Shown: positions 26,153 through 37,693 of the stretch, in pieces
Layout of the letters: each line of letters begins with the position of its first letter
Numbering within the stretch: position 1 is the stretch's first letter
Source: Alphaproteobacteria bacterium
GTDB lineage: Bacteria; Pseudomonadota; Alphaproteobacteria; Micavibrionales; Micavibrionaceae
Reading direction: 5' to 3'
Length of the DNA: 64,000 nt
Assembly: GCA_017302165.1 (NCBI GenBank)
Contig: JAFLCW010000003.1
Span: forward strand, 1 to 64,000
The notes under the pieces: generated by a model
The model's input: only the letters and a program-made list of their open reading frames with translations
Databases searched by the model: none
What the model was told of the DNA's origin: nothing
Program-made: the position numbers and the translations under genes

Positions 26153-26383
26153 TCAGCATTTACCTGACATTGAAAGCGCAACAATCTCTGCCGGGGTTTC
26201 GCGCACCGTATCGGGGAAACCCATCGAATCCATTGTTTTGTCTTTAGAGACAAAATATAATTTCGTGAACGGGTCTTTAATGACTGATTGACCGTCAGGC
26301 GTCTTACGTTTAGCGGCAGAAATATTATCAGTGTTAACCAATATTTCTTCGCCATTTAAATCATGAAGGATAATCATCGGCAT
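26153..26383 (-). CDS. Small FlbD-like protein
   Basis: This 76-aa protein begins M(P)MIILHDLNGEEILVNTDNI and ends with VRETPAEIVAL. It resembles the small FlbD/SwrD family (M-I-x-L-x-x-L-N-G-x-x-x-x-x-N-x-x-x-I, then a V-x-E-x-x-x-x-I tail), but an insertion lies in the middle, so the link is tentative. Met3 (26377) is an alternative start. It abuts the second pilin-like gene tail to tail with no gap. Confidence 0.6.
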   Translation of the reverse strand: MPMIILHDLNGEEILVNTDNISAAKRKTPDGQSVIKDPFTKLYFVSKDKTMDSMGFPDTVRETPAEIVALSMSGKC

Positions 26384-26397
26384 AACCCCTTTATCCC

Positions 26398-29238
26398 ATG
26401 GCTTGGGTGTTCGCTCAAGACGGAAAACATGATAAAAACTTCCTTATGTCCGTTCATGCACAACAAATAGGCACCCGCCCGTCAGATAGGCCGGTGATTT
26501 TACCCAAAATTCCTGCGCTCTGCGTCAACGCGACGCAAGCCGCCCTGCTGACGATGGATGGTGAAATTGAATTACTCTCCCATGCTCACGCCAAAACGCG
26601 GATCTTGGATACCCCAGTTCTGGTCTGTCATGCCCCTTATACGGCAAAGAAACTGGGACTGGAAACGCTCAAAGCGTTTGACCTGCTGGAACTTTTTGCT
26701 TTTGTACATCCGGCTAGATTTTGTGTACCGACGCCAGCGGGAATCGCCAAGGTTCTGGGGACAAACATCCCGTATGAATTTGAAGATTACCCCGCGTCGT
26801 TGATGGAAAGTGCCCGGGCACTCTTAGTCGATCTCCGCAATGATCCACATGAGGCAAAGGCGCCGCCACTTGCCATCGCCTCTGTCATGGGACAGCAAGG
26901 AAAAGGATGGGGGTGGACGCCGTTTATCTTTTCCGCGAGAGGACAAATTTATCGTCCCGAAGATGTCCCAGATAGCCGCTCAACCCTCAATATTTGGAAA
27001 CATCTACCAGAATGGTCGGAACGCGCCCCGCCGCCCCCGCCGTCCCACGATCCGGTGACAGGCCTTGAGGCCAAAACAGCGTTAAAAGATTTGCTGGGCT
27101 CTCAGGCGGAAGATCGTGAAACGCAAATGGAATACACTGCGTTTATGGCCGAAAATTTTGCCCCGCTTGACGTGCCAGATATCGTGGATGACCCACCCCC
27201 GCCCCATGTAATTGTCGCCGAGGCTGGAACAGGCGTTGGAAAGACGCTGGGATATTTATCTCCTGCAAAACTCTGGGCACAGAAAAATCAGGGGAGTGTC
27301 TGGATTTCCACCTATACGAAAAATCTTCAACGGCAAATTGATCAAGAACTCTCTCGACTTTACCCCGATACAGATACCAAAGACATCAAGGTCGCTATTC
27401 GAAAAGGCCGTGAAAATTATTTATGTCTGCTTAACTTTGAAGAACATGTCGCCGGTGCCGCTTTGGCAAAACACCCCGGCCAGGCCATTGCGGCAGGGAT
27501 TATGGCACGGTGGGCGGCCATCACCCGAGAGGGAGACCTGACAGGCGGGGATTACCCCGGATGGTTATCCGGATTATTAGGGTTTCAGCATACCCGCGGC
27601 CTTGCGGATCGACGTGGGGAATGTATTTTTGGTGCCTGTGATCATTACCACAGATGTTTCGTGGAGCGTAGTATTCGTAAATCGAAACATGCCGACATCG
27701 TTGTGGCCAATCATGCACTGGTCATGATCCAGACTGCAGATGCCAGCGCAGATACATCCTTACCCACCAGGTATGTATTTGATGAAGGTCATCACTTATT
27801 TGATGCCGCAGACAGTGCCTTCGCCGGCCATTTAACTGCCCGCGAAACACAGGATATGCGCCGATGGATCCGGGGCGCAGAAGGCGGCAAAAAATCCCGC
27901 GCGCGCGGACTAAAAAGACGGCTGGAAGATTTAGTATCAGGCGATCCGGAATCCGAACAAGACATGGCAGATATCATTGAACATGCCCGTCATCTGACGG
28001 CTGAAGGTTGGACATCACGCCTGAAAGATAACAATCCTCTGGGGGCTTGCGAAAAATTTATTGCCGGTATTTATGCCCAAGTCATGGCACGTACCAAAGA
28101 ACAAGATCGTTTTTATTCTCTTGAAACGGACACATGGCCGATTGCAGATGGATTGGTAGAGCGTTCGCTTGAGCTCTCACGTGCTCTGGAACAGATTATA
28201 AAACCCATGACATCCCTCACGGCTCGGCTGAGACGTCGATTGCATGAACAAGGTGACACACTGGATACAGATACCAAAAAACGTCTTGAATCCGTGTGCT
28301 CGGCGATGTCTTTAAGATCCCTGACATTATCCGGATGGATAGATATGCTGGGTACGCTGAAAGTTGGGAAAACGCCAGACATTTACACCGATTGGATGGA
28401 GATTGAACGGATGGACGGCAAGGCTGTTGATATCGGACTTTATCGTCATCATATCGATCCCATGGTGCCTTTTGCGGCGGCACTTAAACCCCACGCCCAT
28501 GGGGTCGCCATTACGTCCGCCACCTTGCGGGATGGAACAGATAATACTGATGAAAATTGGCAGGTCGCCCGCTTGAGATCCGGGGCAGATTATCTGTCAT
28601 CTGATGTTAAAACACAAAAATTCGCATCGCCTTTTTTCTATGCTGAAAAAACCAGAATATTCGTTATAAATGATGTTCAGAAAGCAGATATGGATCAGGT
28701 AGCGGGCGCCTATCGCGCCTTGTTCGAGGCCGCCGGAGGCGGCGCACTGGGTTTATTCACAGCGATCAATCGTCTCAAGGCTGTTCAATCACGCATTGCC
28801 GAACCTTTGGAAAAATCAGGTATTACATTATATGCCCAACACGTAGACGACATGGATAACGGAACTTTGGTCGACATTTTTCGCGATGATCGGCATGCGT
28901 GTCTTTTGGGCACAGATGCCGTGCGGGACGGGGTAGATGTCCCGGGCGATTCCTTAAGGCTGATTGCGTTTGACCGCGTACCGTGGCCACGCCCCACCAT
29001 TTTGCATCGATCTCGCAAATTAGCCTATGGTGGCCAACGTTATGATGACATGTTAACCCGCCTTAAATTAAAACAGGCTTATGGACGGTTAATCCGTCGC
29101 GCCGATGATAAAGGTGTCTTTGTCCTGCTGGATTCCGGGCTTCCCAGCCGCTTATCCGGGGCTTTTCCCGAAACAGTTGTCTTACACCGAACCGGCCTGG
29201 CCGAAGCCGTGGATGAGATAAAAAAATTTCTTGCTTAA
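26398..29238 (+). CDS. DinG/XPD-type iron-sulphur DNA helicase
   Basis: The 946-aa protein is a superfamily 2 helicase of the Rad3/XPD/DinG group. Walker A is AGTGVGKT (276-283) and Walker B is DEGH (462-465, DEAH variant). Four cysteines, 343, 409, 414 and 420, are placed as in the XPD [4Fe-4S] domain. C-terminal motifs are SATLRDG and QAYGRLIRR. An N-terminal region of about 240 residues precedes the helicase core, as in other alphaproteobacterial members. It probably unwinds recombination or R-loop structures. Confidence 0.9.
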   Translation: MAWVFAQDGKHDKNFLMSVHAQQIGTRPSDRPVILPKIPALCVNATQAALLTMDGEIELLSHAHAKTRILDTPVLVCHAPYTAKKLGLETLKAFDLLELFAFVHPARFCVPTPAGIAKVLGTNIPYEFEDYPASLMESARALLVDLRNDPHEAKAPPLAIASVMGQQGKGWGWTPFIFSARGQIYRPEDVPDSRSTLNIWKHLPEWSERAPPPPPSHDPVTGLEAKTALKDLLGSQAEDRETQMEYTAFMAENFAPLDVPDIVDDPPPPHVIVAEAGTGVGKTLGYLSPAKLWAQKNQGSVWISTYTKNLQRQIDQELSRLYPDTDTKDIKVAIRKGRENYLCLLNFEEHVAGAALAKHPGQAIAAGIMARWAAITREGDLTGGDYPGWLSGLLGFQHTRGLADRRGECIFGACDHYHRCFVERSIRKSKHADIVVANHALVMIQTADASADTSLPTRYVFDEGHHLFDAADSAFAGHLTARETQDMRRWIRGAEGGKKSRARGLKRRLEDLVSGDPESEQDMADIIEHARHLTAEGWTSRLKDNNPLGACEKFIAGIYAQVMARTKEQDRFYSLETDTWPIADGLVERSLELSRALEQIIKPMTSLTARLRRRLHEQGDTLDTDTKKRLESVCSAMSLRSLTLSGWIDMLGTLKVGKTPDIYTDWMEIERMDGKAVDIGLYRHHIDPMVPFAAALKPHAHGVAITSATLRDGTDNTDENWQVARLRSGADYLSSDVKTQKFASPFFYAEKTRIFVINDVQKADMDQVAGAYRALFEAAGGGALGLFTAINRLKAVQSRIAEPLEKSGITLYAQHVDDMDNGTLVDIFRDDRHACLLGTDAVRDGVDVPGDSLRLIAFDRVPWPRPTILHRSRKLAYGGQRYDDMLTRLKLKQAYGRLIRRADDKGVFVLLDSGLPSRLSGAFPETVVLHRTGLAEAVDEIKKFLA

Positions 29239-29249
29239 CACATCTAAAA

Positions 29250-29276
29250 CCCCCATAAAGCGGACATAAATGGGGG
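29250..29276 (+). terminator. Hairpin after the DinG-type helicase gene
   Basis: CCCCCAT (29250-29256) pairs perfectly with ATGGGGG (29270-29276) around a 13-base loop, and AGTTTATTGT follows. It lies 11 bp after the helicase stop and before pabB, so it may end the helicase transcript. The T-tract is weak. Confidence 0.5.
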
Positions 29277-29290
29277 AGTTTATTGTAACA

Positions 29291-30676
29291 ATGCGTCTTT
29301 TCGCTTATGCCCTTGCTTACCAGCCAGCTCCGGAGATTTTCCGGTGCTTTGCAGACGAAAGATACAGCCTGCTTTTTGATAGTGCGCGTCCCGGCCATCC
29401 GCTTCATCAGTTCTCATATATATGCGCCCTACCTTTTGAAACGATTGAATCAAAAAATGGCCGCGTTACCGTTTCGAATTCAGAACAAAGCCTATCTATC
29501 GACGCTGACCCTTTCGACACTATCAAAGAAAGAATGGATAGCTGGGCTCAGCATGTGGATACACGGAGCGACTTGCCCCCCTTTCAAGGCGGCGCGGCAG
29601 GATTCTTTGGATATGATCTCGCACGAGATTTAGAAAAGATCCCCTCGCTGGCGCAAGATACACTGCCTACTCCGGATATGGCGATTGGTTTATATGATAA
29701 AATCATAGCCTTCGATCATTCCGCTGAAAAATGCTGGATAATTATTCGGGCAAAATATGAATCGGAAGCTGAAAAGAAAAAGCAAATTTTCTTTCAGTAT
29801 CTTAATAAAAAGATTAGATCTGCACCCCATAAAAATTCCGGCACGATCTCTTTCTCGCCGGATGTTGATGATGACATTTATAAGCGTAAGATTAAGCAGG
29901 TTATTGATTATATCTATGCTGGCGATATTTTTCAGGCTAACTTATCACGCCGCTACACAGCCCCTCGCCCGGTTGGTTTTTCGTCTTACACACACTACGA
30001 AACACTCCGCCGAGTTAATCCAGCACCGTTTGCCGCATATATGAATTTCGGCGGGTATCAGCTTTCCGGCGCTTCACCTGAGAGTTTTCTAAGCTTAAAC
30101 AATAAAATCATTGAAACACGCCCTATCAAAGGTACCATGCCTGACGACGTACCTCCTGAGAATTTAGCGAATAGCGAAAAGGATCACGCCGAAAATGCCA
30201 TGATTGTTGATCTTCTTAGAAATGATCTGTCAAAAATATGCGATGACCATTCGATTACCGTACCGCAGATGTGCGGCGTAGAGACTTTTACCGGCCTTCA
30301 TCATCTTGTATCAATCGTCCGTGGACAGGTGCGGGGAGATGCCGCGCCGACAGATGCTTTAAAAGCCTGCTTTCCCGGCGGTTCGATTACAGGAGCCCCT
30401 AAAGTCCGTGCCATGGAAATTATTGAAGAGCTAGAGCCTTGTCGAAGAGGTCCTTATTGTGGCGCCATGGGCATGATCGGGTTTGATGGATTCATGAACA
30501 GCAATATTATTATTCGTACATTAATATATACACAGAATCACATATATTTGTCTGCGGGCGGCGGGATTGTAGCCGATTCAGCCGTTGAAACTGAATTAAT
30601 GGAAACTAAAATCAAAATTCAGAAAATTTTTGATAGTTTTGAACCTCAGGATGAAGAGTATCAAAAAGCGGCATGA
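29291..30676 (+). CDS. pabB: Aminodeoxychorismate synthase component I
   Basis: PabB converts chorismate plus ammonia to 4-amino-4-deoxychorismate for folate. The chorismate-binding domain is intact, and TRPIKGTMPDD carries the lysine of PabB (PIKGT) rather than the PIAGT of anthranilate synthase. GSITGAPKVRAMEII and the C-terminal GGGIVADS also match. I choose the ATG at 29291 (461 aa) because the in-frame ATG at 29270 lies in the right arm of a hairpin. pabA overlaps its end by 4 bp. Confidence 0.93.
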   Translation: MRLFAYALAYQPAPEIFRCFADERYSLLFDSARPGHPLHQFSYICALPFETIESKNGRVTVSNSEQSLSIDADPFDTIKERMDSWAQHVDTRSDLPPFQGGAAGFFGYDLARDLEKIPSLAQDTLPTPDMAIGLYDKIIAFDHSAEKCWIIIRAKYESEAEKKKQIFFQYLNKKIRSAPHKNSGTISFSPDVDDDIYKRKIKQVIDYIYAGDIFQANLSRRYTAPRPVGFSSYTHYETLRRVNPAPFAAYMNFGGYQLSGASPESFLSLNNKIIETRPIKGTMPDDVPPENLANSEKDHAENAMIVDLLRNDLSKICDDHSITVPQMCGVETFTGLHHLVSIVRGQVRGDAAPTDALKACFPGGSITGAPKVRAMEIIEELEPCRRGPYCGAMGMIGFDGFMNSNIIIRTLIYTQNHIYLSAGGGIVADSAVETELMETKIKIQKIFDSFEPQDEEYQKAA

Positions 30677-31284
30677 TTTTACTCATCGATAATTATGATT
30701 CCTTTGTCTATAACTTGGCGCGTTATATCGGCCAAGTTGGGTGTGCGCGCGAAGTTGTCCGCAATGACGCCATCACGCTCGAAGATATTTCGCTCAATCC
30801 ACCCAAGGCAATTATTTTGTCACCGGGTCCCTGCGCACCCGCGCAGGCGGGCATATGTAATGATGTTATTCGGCATTTTGGCTCTCGTATTCCTATTCTG
30901 GGCGTGTGTCTGGGGCATCAATGTATTGGCGAAGTCTATGGGGGACAAACGATACGCGCCCCCTATCCGGTTCATGGCAAAACATCCCTGATTGAACATG
31001 ATCTGGATGGTCTTTTCATGGGACTGCCTAATCCCCTTCGGGCGGCGCGATATCACTCGCTCATCTCATACATCCCGGCAGATGCGCCTTTGAAGATTAC
31101 GGCGCAGACCGAAGACGACCGAATTGTCATGGCATTTCATCATATCGAATATCCCGTATATGGTATTCAATTTCATCCTGAATCCGTTCTCACGGAATAT
31201 GGTCTCGATATGATTCGAAACTTTACCCTGATTGCCGATGAATGGCATGAACGGGGTGTGTCATCTATGCGCCGCGCCGCCTGA
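30673..31284 (+). CDS. pabA: Aminodeoxychorismate synthase component II (glutamine amidotransferase)
   Basis: This 203-aa class I amidotransferase supplies ammonia to PabB. It begins MILLIDNYDSFVYNL, and the triad is Cys79 in GVCLGHQ with His168 and Glu170 in FHPES. It could also serve anthranilate synthase, as PabA does in some bacteria, but its position between pabB and pabC indicates folate synthesis. Confidence 0.93.
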   Translation: MILLIDNYDSFVYNLARYIGQVGCAREVVRNDAITLEDISLNPPKAIILSPGPCAPAQAGICNDVIRHFGSRIPILGVCLGHQCIGEVYGGQTIRAPYPVHGKTSLIEHDLDGLFMGLPNPLRAARYHSLISYIPADAPLKITAQTEDDRIVMAFHHIEYPVYGIQFHPESVLTEYGLDMIRNFTLIADEWHERGVSSMRRAA

Positions 31285-32039
31285 TGTTTTCCGCTTGGAT
31301 TAATGGGGAGTTCATACCCCACAATACGAAGATACTATCTCCCCATGATTCCGGCCTTGTAAATGGACTAGGTGTTCTGGACACAATGCTGGGTTGCCGT
31401 GGTGCGTTAAAGGATGCAGAAGCACACTACGCTCGACTTTTTCATGATGCCGATACGGTCTTAGGTGTAACACCGCCTTATGATCCTTCTGTGTTTAAAG
31501 AGGCCGCTTTATCCCTCATGAAAGGTCACGATCTTCCCTATGTGCGGGTGCGAACCGTGATCACGGCAGGTGTGTTGTCAAACCCCTTAGCGAAAGCCGA
31601 ACACCCAACCTATTTGATCACGATATCCAAGGCATCAGACCCTGCAGAAACCACCCCTGCTACCTGTGTGATCGTTTCAGATTTCCCCCGCGTGGCCGGG
31701 TGCCGTCTTGAGAACTGTAAACGGACAGATTATACACGCGCCTATGCCGCCCGTCGCCGCGCCGAACTGTTGGGTGCATCAGATGCATTAATGACCAACT
31801 CCGAGGGAAATATTGCCTGTGCCACCACCAGCAATATTTTTATTGTTGAATCAGGGCAATGGATTACACCGCCTCTTACGGATGGCGTCATAGAGGGGAT
31901 CACCAGACGTCATGTTATCTGCACCCAAAAAGCACGCGAAGAAAGCATATCCCCTGCACGCTTAAAGCAGGCGGATCAAATCTTCTTAACCAATAGTTTG
32001 GTGGGCGTTCGCCCTGCCTGGCTTTTGCAGGGTGATTAG
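31284..32039 (+). CDS. pabC: Aminodeoxychorismate lyase
   Basis: PabC is a fold-type IV PLP enzyme that releases pyruvate to give p-aminobenzoate. The 251-aa protein contains LENCKRTDY with the presumed Schiff-base Lys146, then DALMTNSEGNIACATTSNIFIV, the PLP-phosphate-binding stretch. Its start overlaps the pabA stop by one base (TGATG). A D-amino-acid or branched-chain aminotransferase is the alternative, but the context strongly supports PabC. Its stop interlocks with the stop of atpC. Confidence 0.9.
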   Translation: MFSAWINGEFIPHNTKILSPHDSGLVNGLGVLDTMLGCRGALKDAEAHYARLFHDADTVLGVTPPYDPSVFKEAALSLMKGHDLPYVRVRTVITAGVLSNPLAKAEHPTYLITISKASDPAETTPATCVIVSDFPRVAGCRLENCKRTDYTRAYAARRRAELLGASDALMTNSEGNIACATTSNIFIVESGQWITPPLTDGVIEGITRRHVICTQKAREESISPARLKQADQIFLTNSLVGVRPAWLLQGD

Positions 32040-32452
32040 GCGGCGCGCTTATCTGTCGCGGCGGCCAGTTTAGCCTTGGCCAAATCAAGTCGGCGTTGGA
32101 TACGTGCTGTTTCTATGGGATCGCGACCAGATGCCATGTCTTCGCTCAACGATTTAATTTCGGATTCAATCGCAGGCATATCAAGATCCGCTACTTTTAT
32201 CGCTTCTTCGGCCAGCACTGTGCAATTCGTGGCTGTTACATCGGCAAACCCACCAGAAATGAATATTTTCTGCGTAGGGGCGCCCTTTTCCGGTACAACC
32301 TCAATCACCCCAGGGCGAATAGACGCCACCAAGGACATATGCCCTGCACGCACGCCAAAGGTTCCGTCCTCTCCGGGTATGGTGACCTGAAACGCCGATT
32401 CCGACATTAATTTACGGTCGGGAGAGACGAGTTCAAAGTTGAATGTATCCAT
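32036..32452 (-). CDS. atpC: ATP synthase F1 subunit epsilon
   Basis: The 138-aa protein begins with the beta-sandwich (FELVSPDRKLMSESAFQVTIPGEDGTFGVRAGHM, ISGGFADV) and ends in the two-helix regulatory hairpin rich in Ala/Arg/Lys. It is the last gene of the F1 operon, 2 bp after atpD, and overlaps pabC by 4 bp. Confidence 0.95.
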   Translation of the reverse strand: MDTFNFELVSPDRKLMSESAFQVTIPGEDGTFGVRAGHMSLVASIRPGVIEVVPEKGAPTQKIFISGGFADVTATNCTVLAEEAIKVADLDMPAIESEIKSLSEDMASGRDPIETARIQRRLDLAKAKLAAATDKRAA

Positions 32453-32454
32453 GT

Positions 32455-34100
<1,646 letters not shown>

Positions 34101-34101
34101 C

Positions 34102-35001
34102 CTACACCGCCTCTGCCCCAGAAATGATTTCAATCAATTCCTTGGTAATATGCGCCTGACGGGCGCGGTTATATTTTAAGGTGACTTTCTTAATCATATC
34201 GCCTGCATTACGCGTGGCATTATCCATGGCGGTCATACGGGCGGCTTGTTCACCGGCCGCGCTGTCCAATAACGCCCGGAACATCTGAACCCCGATATTG
34301 CGGGGCAAAAGTGATTTTAAGATCGCTTCTTCTTCTGGCTCGAAAGCATAAGGCGACGCCAGTAACGACTCTTTTTTATTATCATTTACGTTTTTGGCTT
34401 CTGGAAGCTTGAACGGAATGAGTTGCTGAGCCGTTGGTTTTTGTGCCAGCACAGATTTAAATTCATTATACACCAGCGCACATACATCGAAAGCACCAGT
34501 TGAGAACTGATCCAACACGAACTGGGTTACCTCATTTGAGTCAGCAAACGTCAAGCGTTTACCGCCGCCCAAAGTTACAAAACTTTCGATGATTTTTGAT
34601 TTTTGATCCCGGCGAAGCATATCACGTGCCTTGCGACCTACCGTCAGAAGCTTGACTGTTTTTCCTTCGGATTCAAGGCGGCGGATTTCGGCACGAACAA
34701 AGCGGATGAGGTTTCCATTGAAACCACCACAGAGCCCACGATCAGATGTTACGACCACCAGAAGATGTGTTTGATCCGACCCAGTACCAATCAATAGTTT
34801 CGGCGAAGCCGGCGTAATTGTTACCCCCGCCGCCACACGTGTTAACATCTGGGACATGGCAAGAGCATAGGGTTGAGAGGCCTGAGCCTGTTCCTGAGCC
34901 CGTTTCAGTTTGCTGGCCGCCACCATTTTCATGGCAGACGTAATCTTCCGGGTCGATTTCACGGAAGCAATACTGTTTCTGTATTCCTTTAAACTGGGCA
35001 T
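34102..35001 (-). CDS. atpG: ATP synthase F1 subunit gamma
   Basis: The 299-aa rotor shaft begins [36 protein letters not shown], continues with [10 protein letters not shown], and ends in the long C-terminal helix ([34 protein letters not shown]). It is 6 bp after atpA in the F1 operon. Confidence 0.97.
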   Translation of the reverse strand: MPSLKEYRNSIASVKSTRKITSAMKMVAASKLKRAQEQAQASQPYALAMSQMLTRVAAGVTITPASPKLLIGTGSDQTHLLVVVTSDRGLCGGFNGNLIRFVRAEIRRLESEGKTVKLLTVGRKARDMLRRDQKSKIIESFVTLGGGKRLTFADSNEVTQFVLDQFSTGAFDVCALVYNEFKSVLAQKPTAQQLIPFKLPEAKNVNDNKKESLLASPYAFEPEEEAILKSLLPRNIGVQMFRALLDSAAGEQAARMTAMDNATRNAGDMIKKVTLKYNRARQAHITKELIEIISGAEAV

Positions 35002-35007
35002 CGAACG

Positions 35008-36555
35008 TTACGCCGCCTTTTTGGTTGCCGTGAATTGATCGCTGAAGGCTTTCAGGAATGTTTTCATCTGTCCTTCAACCGTATCATCCAGTTTCTGGTT
35101 GATGCGGATATATTCCAGAATTTCTTTACCACTCGCCCGCAGGGATTCTAGCAGACGTGCTTCATACGCATTCACATCGTTTACCGCGACGCCATCCAGA
35201 TAGCCGCGCGTTCCGGCATAAATCACCACAACCTGTTCTTCAACCGAGAGCGGCGAGTATTGCGGCTGTTTCAACAATTGGGTCAAGCGCGCCCCGCGTG
35301 CCAACAATTTTTGTGTAGCTGGGTCAAGATCAGACGCAAACTGAGCAAAGGCTTCCATTTCCCGGTATTGAGCCAGTTCAAGTTTAATGGAACCAGCCAC
35401 CTGTTTCATGGCCTTGATCTGCGCGGCAGAGCCCACCCGGGAGACGGACAGACCCACATTAATCGCCGGACGAATACCTTTAAAGAACAGCCCCGTTTCC
35501 AAGAAAATCTGGCCATCCGTAATCGAGATCACGTTCGTGGGAATATACGCAGATACGTCCCCGGCCTGCGTTTCAATGATCGGCAAGGCCGTCAGAGACC
35601 CTGACCCGTTTTGGTCATTGAGTTTTGCCGCCCGTTCCAAAAGACGAGAGTGAATATAGAATACATCCCCCGGATAGGCTTCGCGTCCCGGTGGACGACG
35701 CAGCAAAAGCGACATCTGGCGGTATGCCACGGCCTGTTTCGACAAATCATCATAGATCGCAAGCGCATGCAGGCCATTATCACGGAACCATTCACCCATC
35801 GCACAGCCTGTGTACGCGGCCAGAAACTGCATCGGCGCCGGATCAGATGCCGTTGCCGCCACGACGATCGAATATTCCATCGCGCCTTTGTCTTCGAGTT
35901 CTTTCACTAACTGAGCAACGGTTGAGCGTTTTTGCCCAATCGCCACGTAGATACAGTAAAGATGTTTTTTAGGATCTGTTGCCTTGTTCAAAAATTTTTG
36001 GTTCAGAATTGTATCAATCGCGACAGCCGTTTTTCCGGTTTGGCGATCGCCGATGATCAATTCCCGCTGACCACGACCAACTGGCACCAGCGCATCAAGG
36101 GCTTTAATCCCGGTCTGCATAGGTTCATGCACGGATTTACGGGGAACAATTCCCGGTGCTTTGACTTCAACACGGCTAAACTGAGACGCCTTGATCGGGC
36201 CTTTGCCGTCAATCGGGTTGCCAAGAGCATCAACAACCCGCCCCAACAATTCCTTGCCGACTGGCACCTGGACGATTTCACCCGTACGGCGAACAATGTC
36301 ACCTTCTTTGATGTCACGGTCTGACCCGAAAATAACAACCCCGACATTGTCCATTTCAAGGTTCAACGCCATCCCTTTGATCCCGCCCGGAAACTCAACC
36401 ATTTCGCCGGCACGAACTTTGTCCAAACCATACACACGTGCCACACCGTCCCCGACGGATAAAACCTGACCGATTTCGGCAACGTCTGCTTGAGCCCCAA
36501 AATCAGCGATTTGTTTTTTCAGAATTTCAGAAATTTCCGCGGAACGTATTTCCAT
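35008..36555 (-). CDS. atpA: ATP synthase F1 subunit alpha
   Basis: The 515-aa regulatory nucleotide-binding subunit has the P-loop GDRQTGKT (169-176) and the conserved [22 protein letters not shown] segment. It follows atpH by 2 bp. The F0 genes (atpIBEF) are absent from the window, as expected for Alphaproteobacteria, where F0 and F1 form separate operons. Confidence 0.98.
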   Translation of the reverse strand: MEIRSAEISEILKKQIADFGAQADVAEIGQVLSVGDGVARVYGLDKVRAGEMVEFPGGIKGMALNLEMDNVGVVIFGSDRDIKEGDIVRRTGEIVQVPVGKELLGRVVDALGNPIDGKGPIKASQFSRVEVKAPGIVPRKSVHEPMQTGIKALDALVPVGRGQRELIIGDRQTGKTAVAIDTILNQKFLNKATDPKKHLYCIYVAIGQKRSTVAQLVKELEDKGAMEYSIVVAATASDPAPMQFLAAYTGCAMGEWFRDNGLHALAIYDDLSKQAVAYRQMSLLLRRPPGREAYPGDVFYIHSRLLERAAKLNDQNGSGSLTALPIIETQAGDVSAYIPTNVISITDGQIFLETGLFFKGIRPAINVGLSVSRVGSAAQIKAMKQVAGSIKLELAQYREMEAFAQFASDLDPATQKLLARGARLTQLLKQPQYSPLSVEEQVVVIYAGTRGYLDGVAVNDVNAYEARLLESLRASGKEILEYIRINQKLDDTVEGQMKTFLKAFSDQFTATKKAA

Positions 36556-36557
36556 GT

Positions 36558-37148
36558 TTATACAGCCTCTTTTTTCAGTGTTTCATTCTGGTTGGAATTT
36601 GATTTCATGGCGCGCTCTAAACGCTCCAGCTTTCTTTTGACACTATCGTCAATCATCTGTGATCCGACAGTGACGATCATCCCACCAATCAACGAGGGAT
36701 CAATATCGATATTCAGAATAACTTTCTGTGCCAAAGACGACGCCAGTGTCTCTTGTATCTGACGCGTTTGCTCTGGGCTTAAGGCAAAGGCGGTCTGGAC
36801 ATGGGCTGTCACTTCACCTCTGCGTTTGGCCATTTCTTCCTGAAAAGCCAGAATCATGCTCTCAAGCAAAGACAAACGGCGATTATGCGCTAAAAGCATC
36901 AGGAAGTTTTTTGTCTCTTTTTGAAAGCCCGCTTTTTCGGATAACGCACTCACGGCATTCACTTGATCTGTGCGGGCAATGATCGGCGATTCCGTCATAG
37001 CCTGAAGATCCGCCGAGGCCGAAAGCATAGAGATCAATTCAGCAAAATCTTTTTCAACGGATGAGAGATTATCGGCCGTTAAAGCCGTATCGACGAGGGC
37101 GCTGGCATAACGGGAAGCCACGGCACGATGAGCATGTTGAGAGGCCAC
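36558..37148 (-). CDS. atpH: ATP synthase F1 subunit delta
   Basis: The 196-aa stator subunit links F1 to the b subunits. The N-terminal helical domain begins [15 protein letters not shown], and the C-terminal domain contains [28 protein letters not shown], the conserved family ending. It is the first gene of the operon. Confidence 0.95.
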   Translation of the reverse strand: MASQHAHRAVASRYASALVDTALTADNLSSVEKDFAELISMLSASADLQAMTESPIIARTDQVNAVSALSEKAGFQKETKNFLMLLAHNRRLSLLESMILAFQEEMAKRRGEVTAHVQTAFALSPEQTRQIQETLASSLAQKVILNIDIDPSLIGGMIVTVGSQMIDDSVKRKLERLERAMKSNSNQNETLKKEAV

Positions 37149-37200
37149 GTTTTTCTATCCTTGGTCTCAGGTCAATTATTACAAAGTTTTGTTGGCTTGG

Positions 37201-37229
37201 AAGTAGCACACGCACGCCCCCGGTTGCAA
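37201..37229 (-). promoter_or_regulatory. Promoter of the atpHAGDC operon
   Basis: On the minus strand, TTGCAA (37229-37224), a 17-bp spacer and GCTACTTCC (CTACTT at 37206-37201) form an alphaproteobacterial housekeeping promoter, with the same spacing and -10 type as the bactofilin promoter. The leader to atpH would be about 45 nt. The rest of the 231-bp gap up to 37379 shows only a short CTGT/ACAG repeat. Confidence 0.6.
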
Positions 37230-37379
37230 GTGTTAATAAACGCTGTTTTGACAGTGTTTTAACCCATGGCAGAAGGCGACTTGAGAGGGCGCAGAATGAA
37301 TCAGTCCGCCAAGTATTTATTTTTTACATAAAAAAAAATTATTGTGTCTGCAAATACGTAAGTTTATTCAAGACCATTA

Positions 37380-37661
37380 TTACTGTAGCATCTTTCGAGG
37401 TTCGTCGATCGATATGTCACACTGTGAGGCGGCGATGCGGCATAGTGTTTGATTAATATCATCTAATACAACTGAAGCACCTAGAGAGGCTTCGGCCTTC
37501 AAACGAAGTGATGTCACTATGGGGTGGGCTTCACCAAAAACATCCGTAAGTGTTTTAACAATCTGATTCAAACGCCCTGATATCATAAAATTTTCGTCGA
37601 CCTGCGTTTGCAAGGCCGTAGAGGCGGCCTTCAAGAACTCTTCTTCTAAAAAGTCAGACAT
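37380..37661 (-). CDS. Small hypothetical protein downstream of priA
   Basis: The 93-aa product (MSDFLEEEFLKAASTALQTQ...) is soluble and largely helical with an acidic N-terminus. I do not recognise it. It starts 32 bp after the priA stop on the same strand and is probably cotranscribed. The two C-terminal cysteines (TLCRIAASQCDI) are spaced seven apart. Confidence 0.6.
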   Translation of the reverse strand: MSDFLEEEFLKAASTALQTQVDENFMISGRLNQIVKTLTDVFGEAHPIVTSLRLKAEASLGASVVLDDINQTLCRIAASQCDISIDEPRKMLQ

Positions 37662-37693
37662 AAATTTAACTTACAGCTGAACGAGCCTATTTC

